Part shown: positions 8,682-15,325 of the stretch, in pieces
Position numbering within the stretch: the stretch's first letter is position 1
Layout: every line of letters begins with the position of its first letter
Assembly: GCA_036399715.1 (NCBI GenBank)
Contig: DASWMO010000276.1
Coordinates: 1 to 15,325, forward strand
Origin: DASVSE01 sp036399715
GTDB taxonomy: Bacteria > Bacteroidota > Rhodothermia > Rhodothermales > Rubricoccaceae
Length of the DNA: 15,325 bases
Direction: 5' to 3'
The notes under the pieces: generated by a model
What the model was told of the DNA's origin: nothing
The model's input: the letters and a program-made list of their open reading frames with translations, nothing else
Databases searched by the model: none
Translations under genes and position numbers: made by a program

Positions 8682-9746
8682 TTAGCCGACCAGGGTTTTC
8701 TTGAGGGCCTGGATCGTCTCGACCGGCGTGGGGTCTACGCCCTTGCGGATGGCGAGCCAGTAGCTCGCCGCGTCGCCGAGCTGCACGAGCGACAGCATCC
8801 GCGCGAGCCGGCTCTCACCGTCGGTCATCACCTCGGTCCAGCCGTGGACGTCCCCGGAGACGAGGTCGCGCGTAGCGGCGTAACGCTTCTGGACCTGCGG
8901 GTGGTCGTCGCGGTCGCGCAGGACCTCGACGTGCATCCGCGCGAGCAGGTCGGCCGGGCCGGACTCGTAGCCCATGATCTCGTTGTGGTCCAGCTCGGGA
9001 AAGACGTTCCCGACCGCCGGGTGCTTGGCGTTCTCGTGGAGCTGCGTCCGCCACCGCATCGCGACGGCTTCGAGAAAACCTGCGGCGGTGTAGACGACGG
9101 GCAGGCGGTCCACGTACGCCTCGGAGAGCGCGCGAGCCGGGTTGGCGTCGTCGTCGGCATCGTGGCGCGCGGCGCGGTCGCGGGCGTCGGCGACGGCGGC
9201 GTCGAACTCGGCGTCGGGAAGGGCGAGCAGGCCGAGGGCGCGGGCGAGGCGCAGGACGGCGCCGAGCGAGTAGCCGAGGGCCGCGCGCGGCTGGAGGCCG
9301 CCTGGAATCGTGACCGTCGGCACGCCTGCCGCGGCCGCTTTCTCTGCGATGTCGCCGCCCGACGTGACGACGACGAGGCGCGCACCGCGCGCCTCGGCCT
9401 CGGCGTAGGCCGCGAGAGTCTCCTCGGTCCCGCCCGAGTAGCTCGACGCGATGACGAGCGTGCGCGCGCTCACCCACGCCGGCAGCGTGTAGTCGCGGAT
9501 GACGAGGAATGGGACCGGCGAGTGGTCCGCCGCGAGGGTCCGGACGAGGTCGCCGCCGATGGCCGATCCGCCCATCCCAACGAGGACGACTCCGTTGAGG
9601 TCGGGCAACTCAGGCAGGAACAAGGCGAGGTCGTCCGTCGCTTCGGCGGCGTCCCAGCCGGTCTGGAGGTGGTCCGGGAAGGCGCGGACGGCCGCGCGCA
9701 TGTCCTGCGGATCCTGCGTGGCGGCGTCGGTAATCAGAGCAGGCAT
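8682..9746 (-). CDS. Bifunctional phosphoglucose/phosphomannose isomerase (SIS domain)
   Basis: Cytoplasmic isomerase interconverting fructose-6-phosphate with glucose-6-phosphate and mannose-6-phosphate, of the short PGI/PMI type (354 aa), not the ~550-aa E. coli Pgi type. SIS-fold motifs are GMGGSAIGGD (57-66) and the phosphosugar-binding SSYSGGTEET (101-110). PRAALGYS (153-160) supplies the family Arg. QLHENAKHP and NVFPELDHNEIMGYE (~236-261) carry the conserved Glu and His of the catalytic centre. The C-terminal part ends VDPTPVETIQALKK with the expected Lys. The ATG start is the first that gives family length; the longer open frame upstream overlaps ptsI and lacks similarity. It lies 23 bp after ptsI, linking hexose-phosphate supply with the PTS phosphorelay. 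Confidence 0.93.
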   Translation of the reverse strand: MPALITDAATQDPQDMRAAVRAFPDHLQTGWDAAEATDDLALFLPELPDLNGVVLVGMGGSAIGGDLVRTLAADHSPVPFLVIRDYTLPAWVSARTLVIASSYSGGTEETLAAYAEAEARGARLVVVTSGGDIAEKAAAAGVPTVTIPGGLQPRAALGYSLGAVLRLARALGLLALPDAEFDAAVADARDRAARHDADDDANPARALSEAYVDRLPVVYTAAGFLEAVAMRWRTQLHENAKHPAVGNVFPELDHNEIMGYESGPADLLARMHVEVLRDRDDHPQVQKRYAATRDLVSGDVHGWTEVMTDGESRLARMLSLVQLGDAASYWLAIRKGVDPTPVETIQALKKTLVG

Positions 9747-9769
9747 CGGGGCGCGCGGTGTCCGCGCGG

Positions 9770-11596
9770 TCAGGGGGCGTCGGGCTCGTCGCTCAGAAGC
9801 GCGGCGAGGTCGGGGTTGTGGAGGGCGAGAAAGTCGACGAGCAGGCGCTGGACGCCGGCCGGTGTGGCCTCGTCGAGCGCGCGCCGAGCGAGGGCCTGCG
9901 CCTCGACCAGCGTGTGCGAGCGGAGGACGCCACGGACGAAGCCGAGGGCGGCTGGCGAGGCGCTCAGCGCATCCACGCCCAGGCCGACGAGGAGCGGCGT
10001 CGCGAAGGGATCGGCCGCGAGTTCGCCGCAGACCGAGACAGTCCGCCCGGCCCGATGCGCGGCCTCGCACGTCTGCGCGATGAGGCACAGCACGGCCGGG
10101 TGGAGCGCGCGGTAGAGCCCGGCGACGAGGTCGTTGCCGCGGTCGACGGCGAGCGTGAACTGGGTGAGGTCGTTGGTGCCGATGGAGAAAAAGTCCACCT
10201 CGGCTGCGAAGCGGTCGGCGAGGAGGGCCACGGCGGGCACCTCGACCATGATCCCGACGGGCAGGTCCGCGCGGTGGCGGACGCCCTCGCGTTCGAGGGC
10301 TGCCTCGGTGTCGGTGACGGCCGCCCGAAGCGCACGTACCTCGTCGACGGTCGAGACCATCGGAAGCAGAATCTGTGGCGGCGCGTCGTCGGGCGCGTCG
10401 GCGGCGGCGCGGAGGACGGCGCGGAGCTGGGGCCGCAGCAGATCCGGCTTGTCGAGCAGGATGCGGATGCCGCGCCAGCCGAGGAACGGGTTGGCCTCGC
10501 GGCGCGCGAGCGGCAGCACCTTGTCCCCGCCGAGGTCGACGAGGCGGAACGTGACCGGGTGCGGCGCCGCATGGCGGATCGCGTCGCGGTAGACGTCGAG
10601 CTGGTGGTCCTCGTCGAGTGCGCGGCCCTGAGAGAGGAACAGCATCTCGGTCCGGAACAGGCCGATGCCCTGCGCGCCGTAGGTGTGCAGCAGCGGCAGT
10701 TCCTCGCGGAACTCGACGTTGGCCCGGAGGGCGACCGCGTGGCCGTCGAGCGTCTCGGTCGCCTCGGCGGCGTCCTCGGCGGCGTCCTCGGCGAGGCGCG
10801 CGAACCGGGCCGCGCGGCGGCGGGCGCGCGCGAGCGTCTCCTCAGACGGGTGGCGGACGACCGTCCCGGAGAAGCCGTCGAGCACGACCGGCTCGCCGTC
10901 TGTCACCTGGCCCGAGAGGCCGTGCAGGCTCACGACGGCCGGCACGCCGAGCGCGCGGGCCATGATGGAGACGTGGCTCGTCGGCCCGCCGAAGTCCAGC
11001 ACGACGCCGAGGACGCCGCGGCGGCTGAACAGCAGGATGTCGGCGGCGGTGAGGTTCTGGGCGAACACGACCGTGCCGGGCTCGACGTGGGCGAGCGCGC
11101 GGCCCTTCTGGAGGTTGCGCAGCAGGCGGTTCTGGACGTCGAGAAAGTCGGCGGCGCGCTCGCGCATCGCCGCGCTCGGGGCGGCTTCGAGGCGCTGCCG
11201 GATGTCGCCCAGGACGGTCTGCGCGGCCCAGCCGGCGCGGGCGTGCTCGTCCCGGATGCGCTCCACGACGGCGTCGTAGAAGCCGGGGTCGCGGAGGATG
11301 AGCGCCTGCGCGTCGAAGATGCCGGCCGAGAGGTCGCCGAGCTTTTCGCGCGCGACGGTCGTGACGCGGGCGAGCTCGCGCTCGCTGCGCGTGACGCCGG
11401 CCTCGAAGCGCGCGATCTCGGCGTCGACGGCATCGGGCGCGACGCGCTCAGGCTCGACGTCGTAGCCGCCGCCGACGTAGACCGCCGACGGCCCGATGGC
11501 GACGCCCGGGGCGACTCCGATCCCGCCGAGGCGGATCTCGGCGGGTGCGGCGGTCACGACGCCGGGCAGGCCTGCCGCGTCGGCCGGGGCGCTCAC
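9770..11596 (-). CDS. ptsI: PTS Enzyme I (phosphoenolpyruvate-protein phosphotransferase)
   Basis: Takes phosphate from PEP and passes it to HPr. 608 aa, slightly longer than E. coli EI (575). An N-terminal extension (~1-20) precedes the HPr-binding helical domain. The phospho-His domain has GGPTSHVSIMARALGVPA with His208 (GGRTSH in E. coli). The PEP/Mg-binding barrel shows GLFRTEMLF (312-320), NPFLGWRGIR (369-378), SIGTNDLTQF (471-480), AVDRGND and catalytic Cys523 in SVCGELAAD. All key residues are present, so the enzyme should be active. The linker at ~268-282 (EDAAEDAAEATE) is encoded by a 12-bp tandem repeat. The GTG start overlaps the ptsH stop (GTGA). No EIIA, EIIB or EIIC gene lies in the window, so a transport or a purely regulatory role cannot be told apart here. 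Confidence 0.96.
   Translation of the reverse strand: MSAPADAAGLPGVVTAAPAEIRLGGIGVAPGVAIGPSAVYVGGGYDVEPERVAPDAVDAEIARFEAGVTRSERELARVTTVAREKLGDLSAGIFDAQALILRDPGFYDAVVERIRDEHARAGWAAQTVLGDIRQRLEAAPSAAMRERAADFLDVQNRLLRNLQKGRALAHVEPGTVVFAQNLTAADILLFSRRGVLGVVLDFGGPTSHVSIMARALGVPAVVSLHGLSGQVTDGEPVVLDGFSGTVVRHPSEETLARARRRAARFARLAEDAAEDAAEATETLDGHAVALRANVEFREELPLLHTYGAQGIGLFRTEMLFLSQGRALDEDHQLDVYRDAIRHAAPHPVTFRLVDLGGDKVLPLARREANPFLGWRGIRILLDKPDLLRPQLRAVLRAAADAPDDAPPQILLPMVSTVDEVRALRAAVTDTEAALEREGVRHRADLPVGIMVEVPAVALLADRFAAEVDFFSIGTNDLTQFTLAVDRGNDLVAGLYRALHPAVLCLIAQTCEAAHRAGRTVSVCGELAADPFATPLLVGLGVDALSASPAALGFVRGVLRSHTLVEAQALARRALDEATPAGVQRLLVDFLALHNPDLAALLSDEPDAP
10762..10793. repeat. 12-bp tandem repeat inside ptsI
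   Basis: The 12-bp unit CCTCGGCGGCGT is repeated about 2.7 times without error. In the ptsI frame it encodes Ala/Glu/Asp-rich residues in the linker between the phospho-His domain and the PEP-binding barrel, so a change in copy number would stay in frame. Confidence 0.75.
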
Positions 11597-11862
11597 AGCA
11601 CCTCGTGGAATCCGATCTCGAACAGCGCGGCGAGCGCATCGGCGGCGGCGTCCTCGTCGGGACCGTCGAAGAGGAGGTCGAGCGTCGAGCCCTGCTCGGC
11701 CGCGAGCGTCATCACGCCGATGATGCTCTTGCCGTTGATCTCGTAGCCGTCCTTGCGGATGAAAAACTCGGAGGCGAACCGCGACGCCTCGCGGACGATC
11801 ATCGAGGCGGGCCGGGTGTGGACGCCGGCGCGGTTGCGGACGGTGACCTCGCGGGTGATCAT
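11593..11862 (-). CDS. ptsH: Phosphocarrier protein HPr
   Basis: 89 aa, the standard HPr size. The active-site motif is NRAGVHTRPA with His15, the residue phosphorylated by Enzyme I. NGKSIIGVMTLA follows with Ser46, the regulatory serine that HPr kinase/phosphorylase modifies in bacteria that have it; whether this genome encodes HprK cannot be seen. The C-terminus DAAADALAALFEIGF is the usual last helix. It is the first gene of a unit continuing to ptsI, the PGI/PMI isomerase and two small membrane proteins, with ptsI starting inside its stop codon. The ATG lies 22 nt after a TAnnTT box and no Shine-Dalgarno is visible. Confidence 0.96.
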   Translation of the reverse strand: MITREVTVRNRAGVHTRPASMIVREASRFASEFFIRKDGYEINGKSIIGVMTLAAEQGSTLDLLFDGPDEDAAADALAALFEIGFHEVL

Positions 11863-11884
11863 ATCGACGGGTGCAGGCGGACGC

Positions 11885-11892
11885 GCAAGATA
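11885..11892 (-). promoter_or_regulatory. Promoter -7 box of ptsH (TATCTTGC)
   Basis: TATCTTGC on the minus strand fits TAnnTT and ends 22 nt before the ptsH ATG. A transcript starting 6-7 nt after it would have a leader of roughly 15 nt. No -33 TTTG is seen. Confidence 0.55.
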
Positions 11893-12032
11893 ACGGCGCG
11901 GCGCGGTGCGCTCAGCGGGCAGGCTACCGGGTGTTATGAGGACCCTGACGCTTCACGTCGTGGCCGATGGCGATCGCCTCGACTCGCTCGCCGAAACCGA
12001 CCACGGCGTCTCGCCCGAACCCAAACACCGCC

Positions 12033-13100
12033 TCACACGGCTCGGCCCACGAGGGCGAGGGCGAGGGCCCGGAGGGCGTCTGCCGCGTCGCCGTCGGGGA
12101 GCGCAGCGAGCGCATCGGTGCCCGTCGCGACGTAGCCCGAGACGGCCGCCTCGGCCTCGGCGAGCACGCCGAGCCTCGACATGCGCGCACGCGCCTCGGC
12201 GACGTCGGCCTCGGGGAGACCGCCGAAGGCGCGCGCCCACCACGCCGCCTCGGCCGGGTCGCCGGCGGCCCGCTCGACCGCCCGCAGGAGCAGGAACGTG
12301 CGCTTGCCAGCCACGAGGTCGCCGCCGATGGTCTTTCCCCAGTCGGCATGGTCGGCCGTGAGGTCCAGCAGGTCATCCTGAATCTGGAAGGCGCGGCCGA
12401 GGGCATGGCCCGCGCGGCGCATCGCCGCGAGCGCCGCCGCGTCCGCCCCGCCGACGAGCGCGCCGAGTTCGAGCGCGAGGTCGAGCAGCGCGCCCGTCTT
12501 GGCGTCGATCATGGCGAGGTAGGCCTCGACCGAGACGTCGGCCTGCGTCTCGAAGGCGAGGTCGAGGGCCTGGCCCTCGCAGAGGCGGACGACCATGCGG
12601 TCGAAGAGCGCGCGCGCCTGCGCGCCGCGCTCGGCACCGTCGAACTCGGCCTGCCCGAGCAGGCGCACGCTGAGCCCGTGCATGAGGTCGCCGGCAAGGA
12701 TCGCCTCGGCCTCGCCCCACCGCGTGTGGACGCACGGCCGCCCGCGGCGCGTCTCGGCGCGGTCCATGATGTCGTCGTGGACGAGGGTGAAGTTGTGGAA
12801 GGTCTCGATGGCGAGCGCGGCCGGGTGGGCACGGCGGCGCGCCTCGGCCCCGCCGAACGCCTCCGCTGCGAGCAGAAGCGCGACCGGCCGCAGGCGCTTG
12901 CCGCCCGACGAGAGCGCGTAGCGGACAGGGCCGTAGAGGCTCGCCGGCTCGGCGGGCAGGTCGAGCGCGGCGAGGCCCGCCTCGACCTCGGCGCGGAGGC
13001 GCTCCGCGAACGGCCGCTCCCCGAGGGACTGCCCGGCACGGGCCGCCGCATCGGGACGACCGGCGGTCATCGTCGTTTCGGTCATGGCGGTCTCGCTCAT
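12033..13100 (-). CDS. Polyprenyl diphosphate synthase (FPP/GGPP type)
   Basis: Trans-isoprenyl diphosphate synthase, 355 aa, which condenses isopentenyl diphosphate with allylic diphosphates. Motifs: GGKRLRP (66-72), first Asp-rich motif DDIMD (109-113) followed by RRGRP, KT at 201-202, and second Asp-rich motif FQIQDDLLD (238-246) followed by GGDLVAGKRT. The first motif lacks the two-residue insert of classical bacterial FPP synthases. Phe104, five residues before it, is the type of bulky residue that limits chain length, so FPP or GGPP is a more likely product than a long-chain quinone precursor; this is inference. The start is the ATG overlapping the adk stop (ATGA). Met6 and Met11 are alternative starts in a Thr/Met-rich N-terminus. 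It shares a unit with adk. Confidence 0.93.
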   Translation of the reverse strand: MSETAMTETTMTAGRPDAAARAGQSLGERPFAERLRAEVEAGLAALDLPAEPASLYGPVRYALSSGGKRLRPVALLLAAEAFGGAEARRRAHPAALAIETFHNFTLVHDDIMDRAETRRGRPCVHTRWGEAEAILAGDLMHGLSVRLLGQAEFDGAERGAQARALFDRMVVRLCEGQALDLAFETQADVSVEAYLAMIDAKTGALLDLALELGALVGGADAAALAAMRRAGHALGRAFQIQDDLLDLTADHADWGKTIGGDLVAGKRTFLLLRAVERAAGDPAEAAWWARAFGGLPEADVAEARARMSRLGVLAEAEAAVSGYVATGTDALAALPDGDAADALRALALALVGRAV

Positions 13101-13741
13101 GCCCGCACGACGGCCGCGGCGAGCGCCTCGGCGATGGCCTCCTGCACGGCGTCGAGCGCCTGCGTTCCGTCGACCTCGAGGACGGGGACGGCCGCGGCGA
13201 GCATCGCCTCGACGGGCGCCGTGTCGGCGTGGTAGACCGCGAGGCGCGCGCGGATCGCCGTCTCGTGGTCGTCGGTCCGATGCACGAGGCGATCCGGCGG
13301 AACCGACTCGGGCGGCGGGTTGAAGTCGAGGTGGTAGATCGCGCCCGTCTCGGGGTCGGTCCGGCGGCGCGAGAGGCGTGCGACGATGCGGTCGTCCGGC
13401 ACGACGAGGCTCACGACGGCGTCGAGTGGCGCCCCGTGCTCGGCGAGGTGCGCGAGCAGCCACTCGGCCTGCGGGACCGTCCGCGGAAAGCCGTCGAGCA
13501 CGAAGCCGTCGTAGGCGAGGCCGGCGAGGTTCTCGGCGACGAGCGCGTTCGTGACGTCGTCCGGGACGAGGTGGCCAACGCGGAGCAGGCCCGACACCTG
13601 ACGGCCGAGCGGCGACTCGGCGGCAATGGCGGCCCGGAAGAGGTCGCCGGTCGAGAGGTGCGCGAGGTGGTGGCGCTCGGCAAGGCGCTTGGCCTGAGTG
13701 CCCTTGCCCGCGCCGGGCGGGCCGAAGAGTGCGAGGCGCAT
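13097..13741 (-). CDS. adk: Adenylate kinase
   Basis: Converts AMP and ATP to two ADP in the cytoplasm. 214 aa, the same length as the E. coli enzyme and so the long-LID type. The P-loop is GPPGAGKGT (7-15), the NMP-binding part STGDLFRAAI (30-39), then DGFPRTVPQAEWL (83-95). The LID spans about 122-159 (RLSRRRTDPETGAIYH ... RTDDHE) and has no Cys, so it is the non-zinc form. The ATG lies 21 nt after a TAnnTT box. The gene overlaps the polyprenyl synthase start by 4 nt (ATGA), so both should be co-translated; I know of no pathway reason for the pairing. Confidence 0.97.
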   Translation of the reverse strand: MRLALFGPPGAGKGTQAKRLAERHHLAHLSTGDLFRAAIAAESPLGRQVSGLLRVGHLVPDDVTNALVAENLAGLAYDGFVLDGFPRTVPQAEWLLAHLAEHGAPLDAVVSLVVPDDRIVARLSRRRTDPETGAIYHLDFNPPPESVPPDRLVHRTDDHETAIRARLAVYHADTAPVEAMLAAAVPVLEVDGTQALDAVQEAIAEALAAAVVRA

Positions 13742-13762
13742 CGATGGGGCGCGGGTGAGGCC

Positions 13763-13770
13763 GGAAGATA
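13763..13770 (-). promoter_or_regulatory. Promoter -7 box of adk (TATCTTCC)
   Basis: TATCTTCC on the minus strand fits TAnnTT and ends 21 nt before the adk ATG. It lies in the 82-bp gap after the stop of the 206-aa gene. No Shine-Dalgarno follows and no -33 element is evident. Confidence 0.55.
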
Positions 13771-13823
13771 GGCGGACCGGGCGATCCGAGTTCCCCGGCG
13801 CTCCCCCGCCATCGGCCCGGCCT

Positions 13824-14444
13824 CTATCCCCGTTCGGGCGCCTCGGCGACGGCCGTCAGCGTGTCCTTTTTACCCGTCAGCTTTTGCGTGAGCTGGTCCG
13901 TCGCCGCCTTGATCGCAAACCCGACGGCCGACTTCACCGCGAGGTCGACGGCCTGCCGCACGGACGACTTGGCCTGCGACGCCGCGACGCTGCCCGTCGA
14001 TGGGGGCGCAAGGATGACCGACGTGTCGCGGAGCGCGTGCCGAACGGCGTCTGACGACGATGCACCGCGGCGGACGCGGTCAGCTGCATCGTCAAGGAAA
14101 GACGAGAGGCGCTCGCGGGCGAGGTCGATGTCGCTCAGCGGCTCGGGCCGGCGCCGGCCCGCGAGTCCCGTGAGCACGCCGACGGCGAGGCCTGCGGCCG
14201 CAGCGTAGCCGCCGTACCGAAGCGCGTGCGCGCGGATCAGGTCCGGCAGCGGCACGCCGCCGACGGTGACGGACGACGCATTGGTGAGCTCGTTCTTGAG
14301 TGCCTGGATCCGAAACTGGGCGTCGCTCTGGCGCGCGTCGAGCAGCGCCTTGATCTCGGCCGCCGAGCGCCGCGTCGTCTCGCGGTCGGGGTCGATGCGG
14401 GCCGGGATCGCCGGCGAGGGGACGGGGACGGAAGACGTAGGCAT
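13824..14444 (-). CDS. Membrane-anchored protein of unknown function next to holin-like gene
   Basis: 206 aa. A Pro/Ser-rich N-terminus (1-20) precedes a charged helical segment RSAAEIKALLDARQSDAQF (26-44) and one membrane helix at ~78-95, flanked by Arg-rich residues (GRRRP). After it come an amphipathic Arg/Asp/Glu-rich region (~105-140) and a C-terminal helix with Lys residues. No family was assigned with certainty; the layout recalls small envelope proteins such as DUF3618, often found beside holin-X-type proteins. The ATG shares one base with the stop of the upstream gene (TGATG), which supports joint expression. It is followed by an 82-bp gap and the adk promoter box. Confidence 0.8.
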   Translation of the reverse strand: MPTSSVPVPSPAIPARIDPDRETTRRSAAEIKALLDARQSDAQFRIQALKNELTNASSVTVGGVPLPDLIRAHALRYGGYAAAAGLAVGVLTGLAGRRRPEPLSDIDLARERLSSFLDDAADRVRRGASSSDAVRHALRDTSVILAPPSTGSVAASQAKSSVRQAVDLAVKSAVGFAIKAATDQLTQKLTGKKDTLTAVAEAPERG

Positions 14445-15013
14445 CAGGTCGTGGTCTGGCGGGCGTGGGCGGCTTCGAGTTCCTGGATCTGGTGGCGCGT
14501 CGGCCGGCCGGGCGTGGACGTGTTGTCCTCGGCGTAGTCGGGCACTTTGAGGCGCGCGTCGATGGCGCTCGCTGCTTCTAGCCGGCCCTTGCCGATGATC
14601 GCGAGCACGCCCGCGACGGCGAACAGGAGCAGGGTCACGATCCCGAGGCCGAAAAAGAGCGGCCGCAGCACGTCCGACCCGTCGCCGTTGGCGAGCGCCC
14701 AGCCGAGGCCCGTCGCGAGCGCAGAGAGCAAGAAGCCGAGTGCGTACAGCGCGACGACGCCCGCGACGGCCAGAAACGCCGCGCCGATGGCCTTGCGCTC
14801 GACGCTCTCGACGACCTCGTCCTTCTTCTCGGTGATCTCGGCCTTGACGAGGTCGATGCGCAGTTCCACCCACTCGCGGGCGTCGACGGAGAGCGCGGCG
14901 AGGTGGTCCGCGACGCGGCCGACCTTCCCGCGGTGCGGCGGCAGCTGGTGCGCCGTGTCGACGCGCCGGGCGTCAGGATCGGGAGCGGGGAGGCGGGTCG
15001 ACGGGTCGGGCAT
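14444..15013 (-). CDS. Phage-holin-like (putative holin-X / Phage_holin_3_6) membrane protein
   Basis: 189 aa from the ATG at 15013. A Pro/Asp-rich N-terminus is followed by an amphipathic helix with LSVDAREWVELRIDLVKAEITEKKDEV (~41-67), two long hydrophobic segments (~76-107 and ~117-141) and a charged tail (ARLKVPDYAEDN, then HQIQELEAAHA). ELRIDLVKAEI followed by paired helices is characteristic of the holin-X/DUF1469 family found in bacterial chromosomes. Despite its name that family is not evidence for a prophage, and no phage genes are nearby. Another ATG at 15061 would add 16 residues; I prefer 15013 because the extension looks uninformative. It is the first gene of a two-gene unit. Confidence 0.85.
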   Translation of the reverse strand: MPDPSTRLPAPDPDARRVDTAHQLPPHRGKVGRVADHLAALSVDAREWVELRIDLVKAEITEKKDEVVESVERKAIGAAFLAVAGVVALYALGFLLSALATGLGWALANGDGSDVLRPLFFGLGIVTLLLFAVAGVLAIIGKGRLEAASAIDARLKVPDYAEDNTSTPGRPTRHQIQELEAAHARQTTT

Positions 15014-15068
15014 CGGACGGGCGTCTGGGAGGGGGAGCGCACAGTACCCGCGTCGTCGCATCCGGTTG

Positions 15069-15090
15069 CCGGCCTCGGCGCCGAGGCCGG
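15069..15090. promoter_or_regulatory. Perfect 22-bp palindrome in divergent promoter region
   Basis: A perfect palindrome with 11-bp half-sites, left half CCGGCCTCGGC, symmetric about 15079/15080. It lies 36 bp before the nfu GTG and 55 bp before the holin-like ATG. It could be an operator for a dimeric regulator covering both divergent promoters. Self-complementary CG-rich sequence is more frequent in a GC-rich genome, so function is unproven. Confidence 0.5.
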
Positions 15091-15097
15091 AGAGTCG

Positions 15098-15105
15098 GAT
15101 ATTCC
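15098..15105 (+). promoter_or_regulatory. Possible promoter -7 box of the nfu gene (GATATTCC)
   Basis: GATATTCC departs from the TAnnTTNN pattern only at its first base and ends 21 nt before the GTG, the same gap as for adk and the CxxC membrane protein gene. It begins 8 bp after the palindrome. Weaker than the other boxes. Confidence 0.35.
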
Positions 15106-15126
15106 TGCTCGCTTTCCCCGCCCGCC

Positions 15127-15325
15127 GTGACCGTCTCCGTCCGCCCGACGCCCAACCCCGACGCGCTGATGTTCCGCCTCGACGGCGCCGTCGCGATCCC
15201 GAGCGGCCTGCTCGCGTTCCATTCGGCGGCCGAGGCGGCGACGGACCCGCTCGGCGCGGCCCTGTTCGCGCTCGGCGGCGTCGCGTCGGTTCTCGTCGTG
15301 CCGGCCTTCGTAACGGTGACCAAGC
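15127..15325 (+). CDS. Nfu/NifU N-terminal domain scaffold protein, 3' end outside window
   Basis: The first 66 residues of an iron-sulfur cluster scaffold-type protein. VRPTPNPDALMFRL, then DPLGAALFALGGVASVLVVPAFVTVTK, match the Nfu N-terminal domain (TPNP...KF, SPLA..LF...GV..V....F.T.TK). This domain precedes the CxxC-bearing cluster-binding domain in Nfu proteins; that part, if present, is beyond the right edge. The start is GTG; the conserved TPNP begins only seven residues later, as in homologues. It is the only gene transcribed to the right at this end and is divergent from the holin-like unit across 113 bp holding the palindrome. Confidence 0.88.
   Translation, partial: MTVSVRPTPNPDALMFRLDGAVAIPSGLLAFHSAAEAATDPLGAALFALGGVASVLVVPAFVTVTK

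Noticed and set aside
9747..10088. Longer N-terminus for the PGI/PMI isomerase
   Set aside because: The extension lies in a shadow frame of ptsI and is Arg-rich without similarity to the family.
9758..11746. 662-residue plus-strand open frame opposite ptsI and ptsH
   Set aside because: Shadow frame of highly GC-rich coding sequence; the opposite strand encodes intact Enzyme I and HPr.
11969..11978. Palindrome GGCGATCGCC, resembling the HIP1 element of cyanobacteria
   Set aside because: Only one copy noticed, in the short gap before the ptsH promoter; a 10-bp palindrome is expected by chance in this composition.
11906..12361. Plus-strand open frame whose first codons lie in the ptsH upstream gap
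   Set aside because: Most of it lies opposite the polyprenyl synthase gene and turns into Arg/Gly/Pro-rich shadow sequence; no start signal or known motif.
14444..15013. Holin-like gene as a sign of a prophage
   Set aside because: The holin-X type family is widespread in ordinary chromosomes, and no phage, integrase or lysis gene is nearby.

Overview
The window is very GC-rich and almost fully coding. It reads as core chromosome of a high-GC Bacteroidota/Rhodothermota-type bacterium (Rhodothermia-like, for example relatives of Rubrivirga or Rubricoccus). That placement is inferred from four things: Bacteroidota-type TAnnTT promoter boxes, no Shine-Dalgarno sequences at the starts examined, a membrane protein ending in EWVLRKR, and a bifunctional phosphoglucose/phosphomannose isomerase beside ptsH-ptsI. 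No tRNA, rRNA, CRISPR array, insertion sequence or phage structural gene was found.

Layout from left to right. Positions 2-1162 (+) hold the C-terminal part of a large membrane protein, convergent with everything that follows. From 1182 to 15013 every gene is on the minus strand, in about six transcription units read right to left. These are: (1) 15013-13824, a holin-like membrane protein plus a small membrane-anchored protein; (2) 13741-12033, adenylate kinase plus a polyprenyl diphosphate synthase; (3) 11862-8071, HPr, Enzyme I, PGI/PMI and two small membrane proteins; (4) 8011-6564, an unknown four-helix membrane protein with two CxxC pairs plus an outer-membrane beta-barrel; (5) 6460-3783, LepA (EF4) plus an exported protein; (6) 3376-1182, two tandem signal peptidases I. 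At the right edge an Nfu/NifU N-terminal domain gene starts on the plus strand and runs out of the window.

The genes are mostly housekeeping: protein export and maturation (LepB pair, LepA), nucleotide and isoprenoid metabolism (adk, prenyltransferase), PTS phosphorelay and hexose-phosphate interconversion, and cell-envelope proteins. The lepA...lepB linkage echoes the lepA-lepB operon of E. coli, with an exported-protein gene and a 406-bp gene-free stretch in between.

The regulatory signals are more unusual than the genes. Five unit starts carry a TAnnTTNN box on the minus strand. At four of them the gap to the start codon is 21-22 nt, which implies very short leaders. Six junctions inside units overlap by 1 or 4 nt (TGATG, GTGA or ATGA). 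A perfect 22-bp palindrome lies in the only divergent intergenic region, and a G-quadruplex motif abuts the start codon of the first lepB. I see no convincing novel multi-gene system. The best leads are the 3377-3782 gene-free structured stretch, the palindrome and the uncharacterised CxxC membrane protein/OMP pair.
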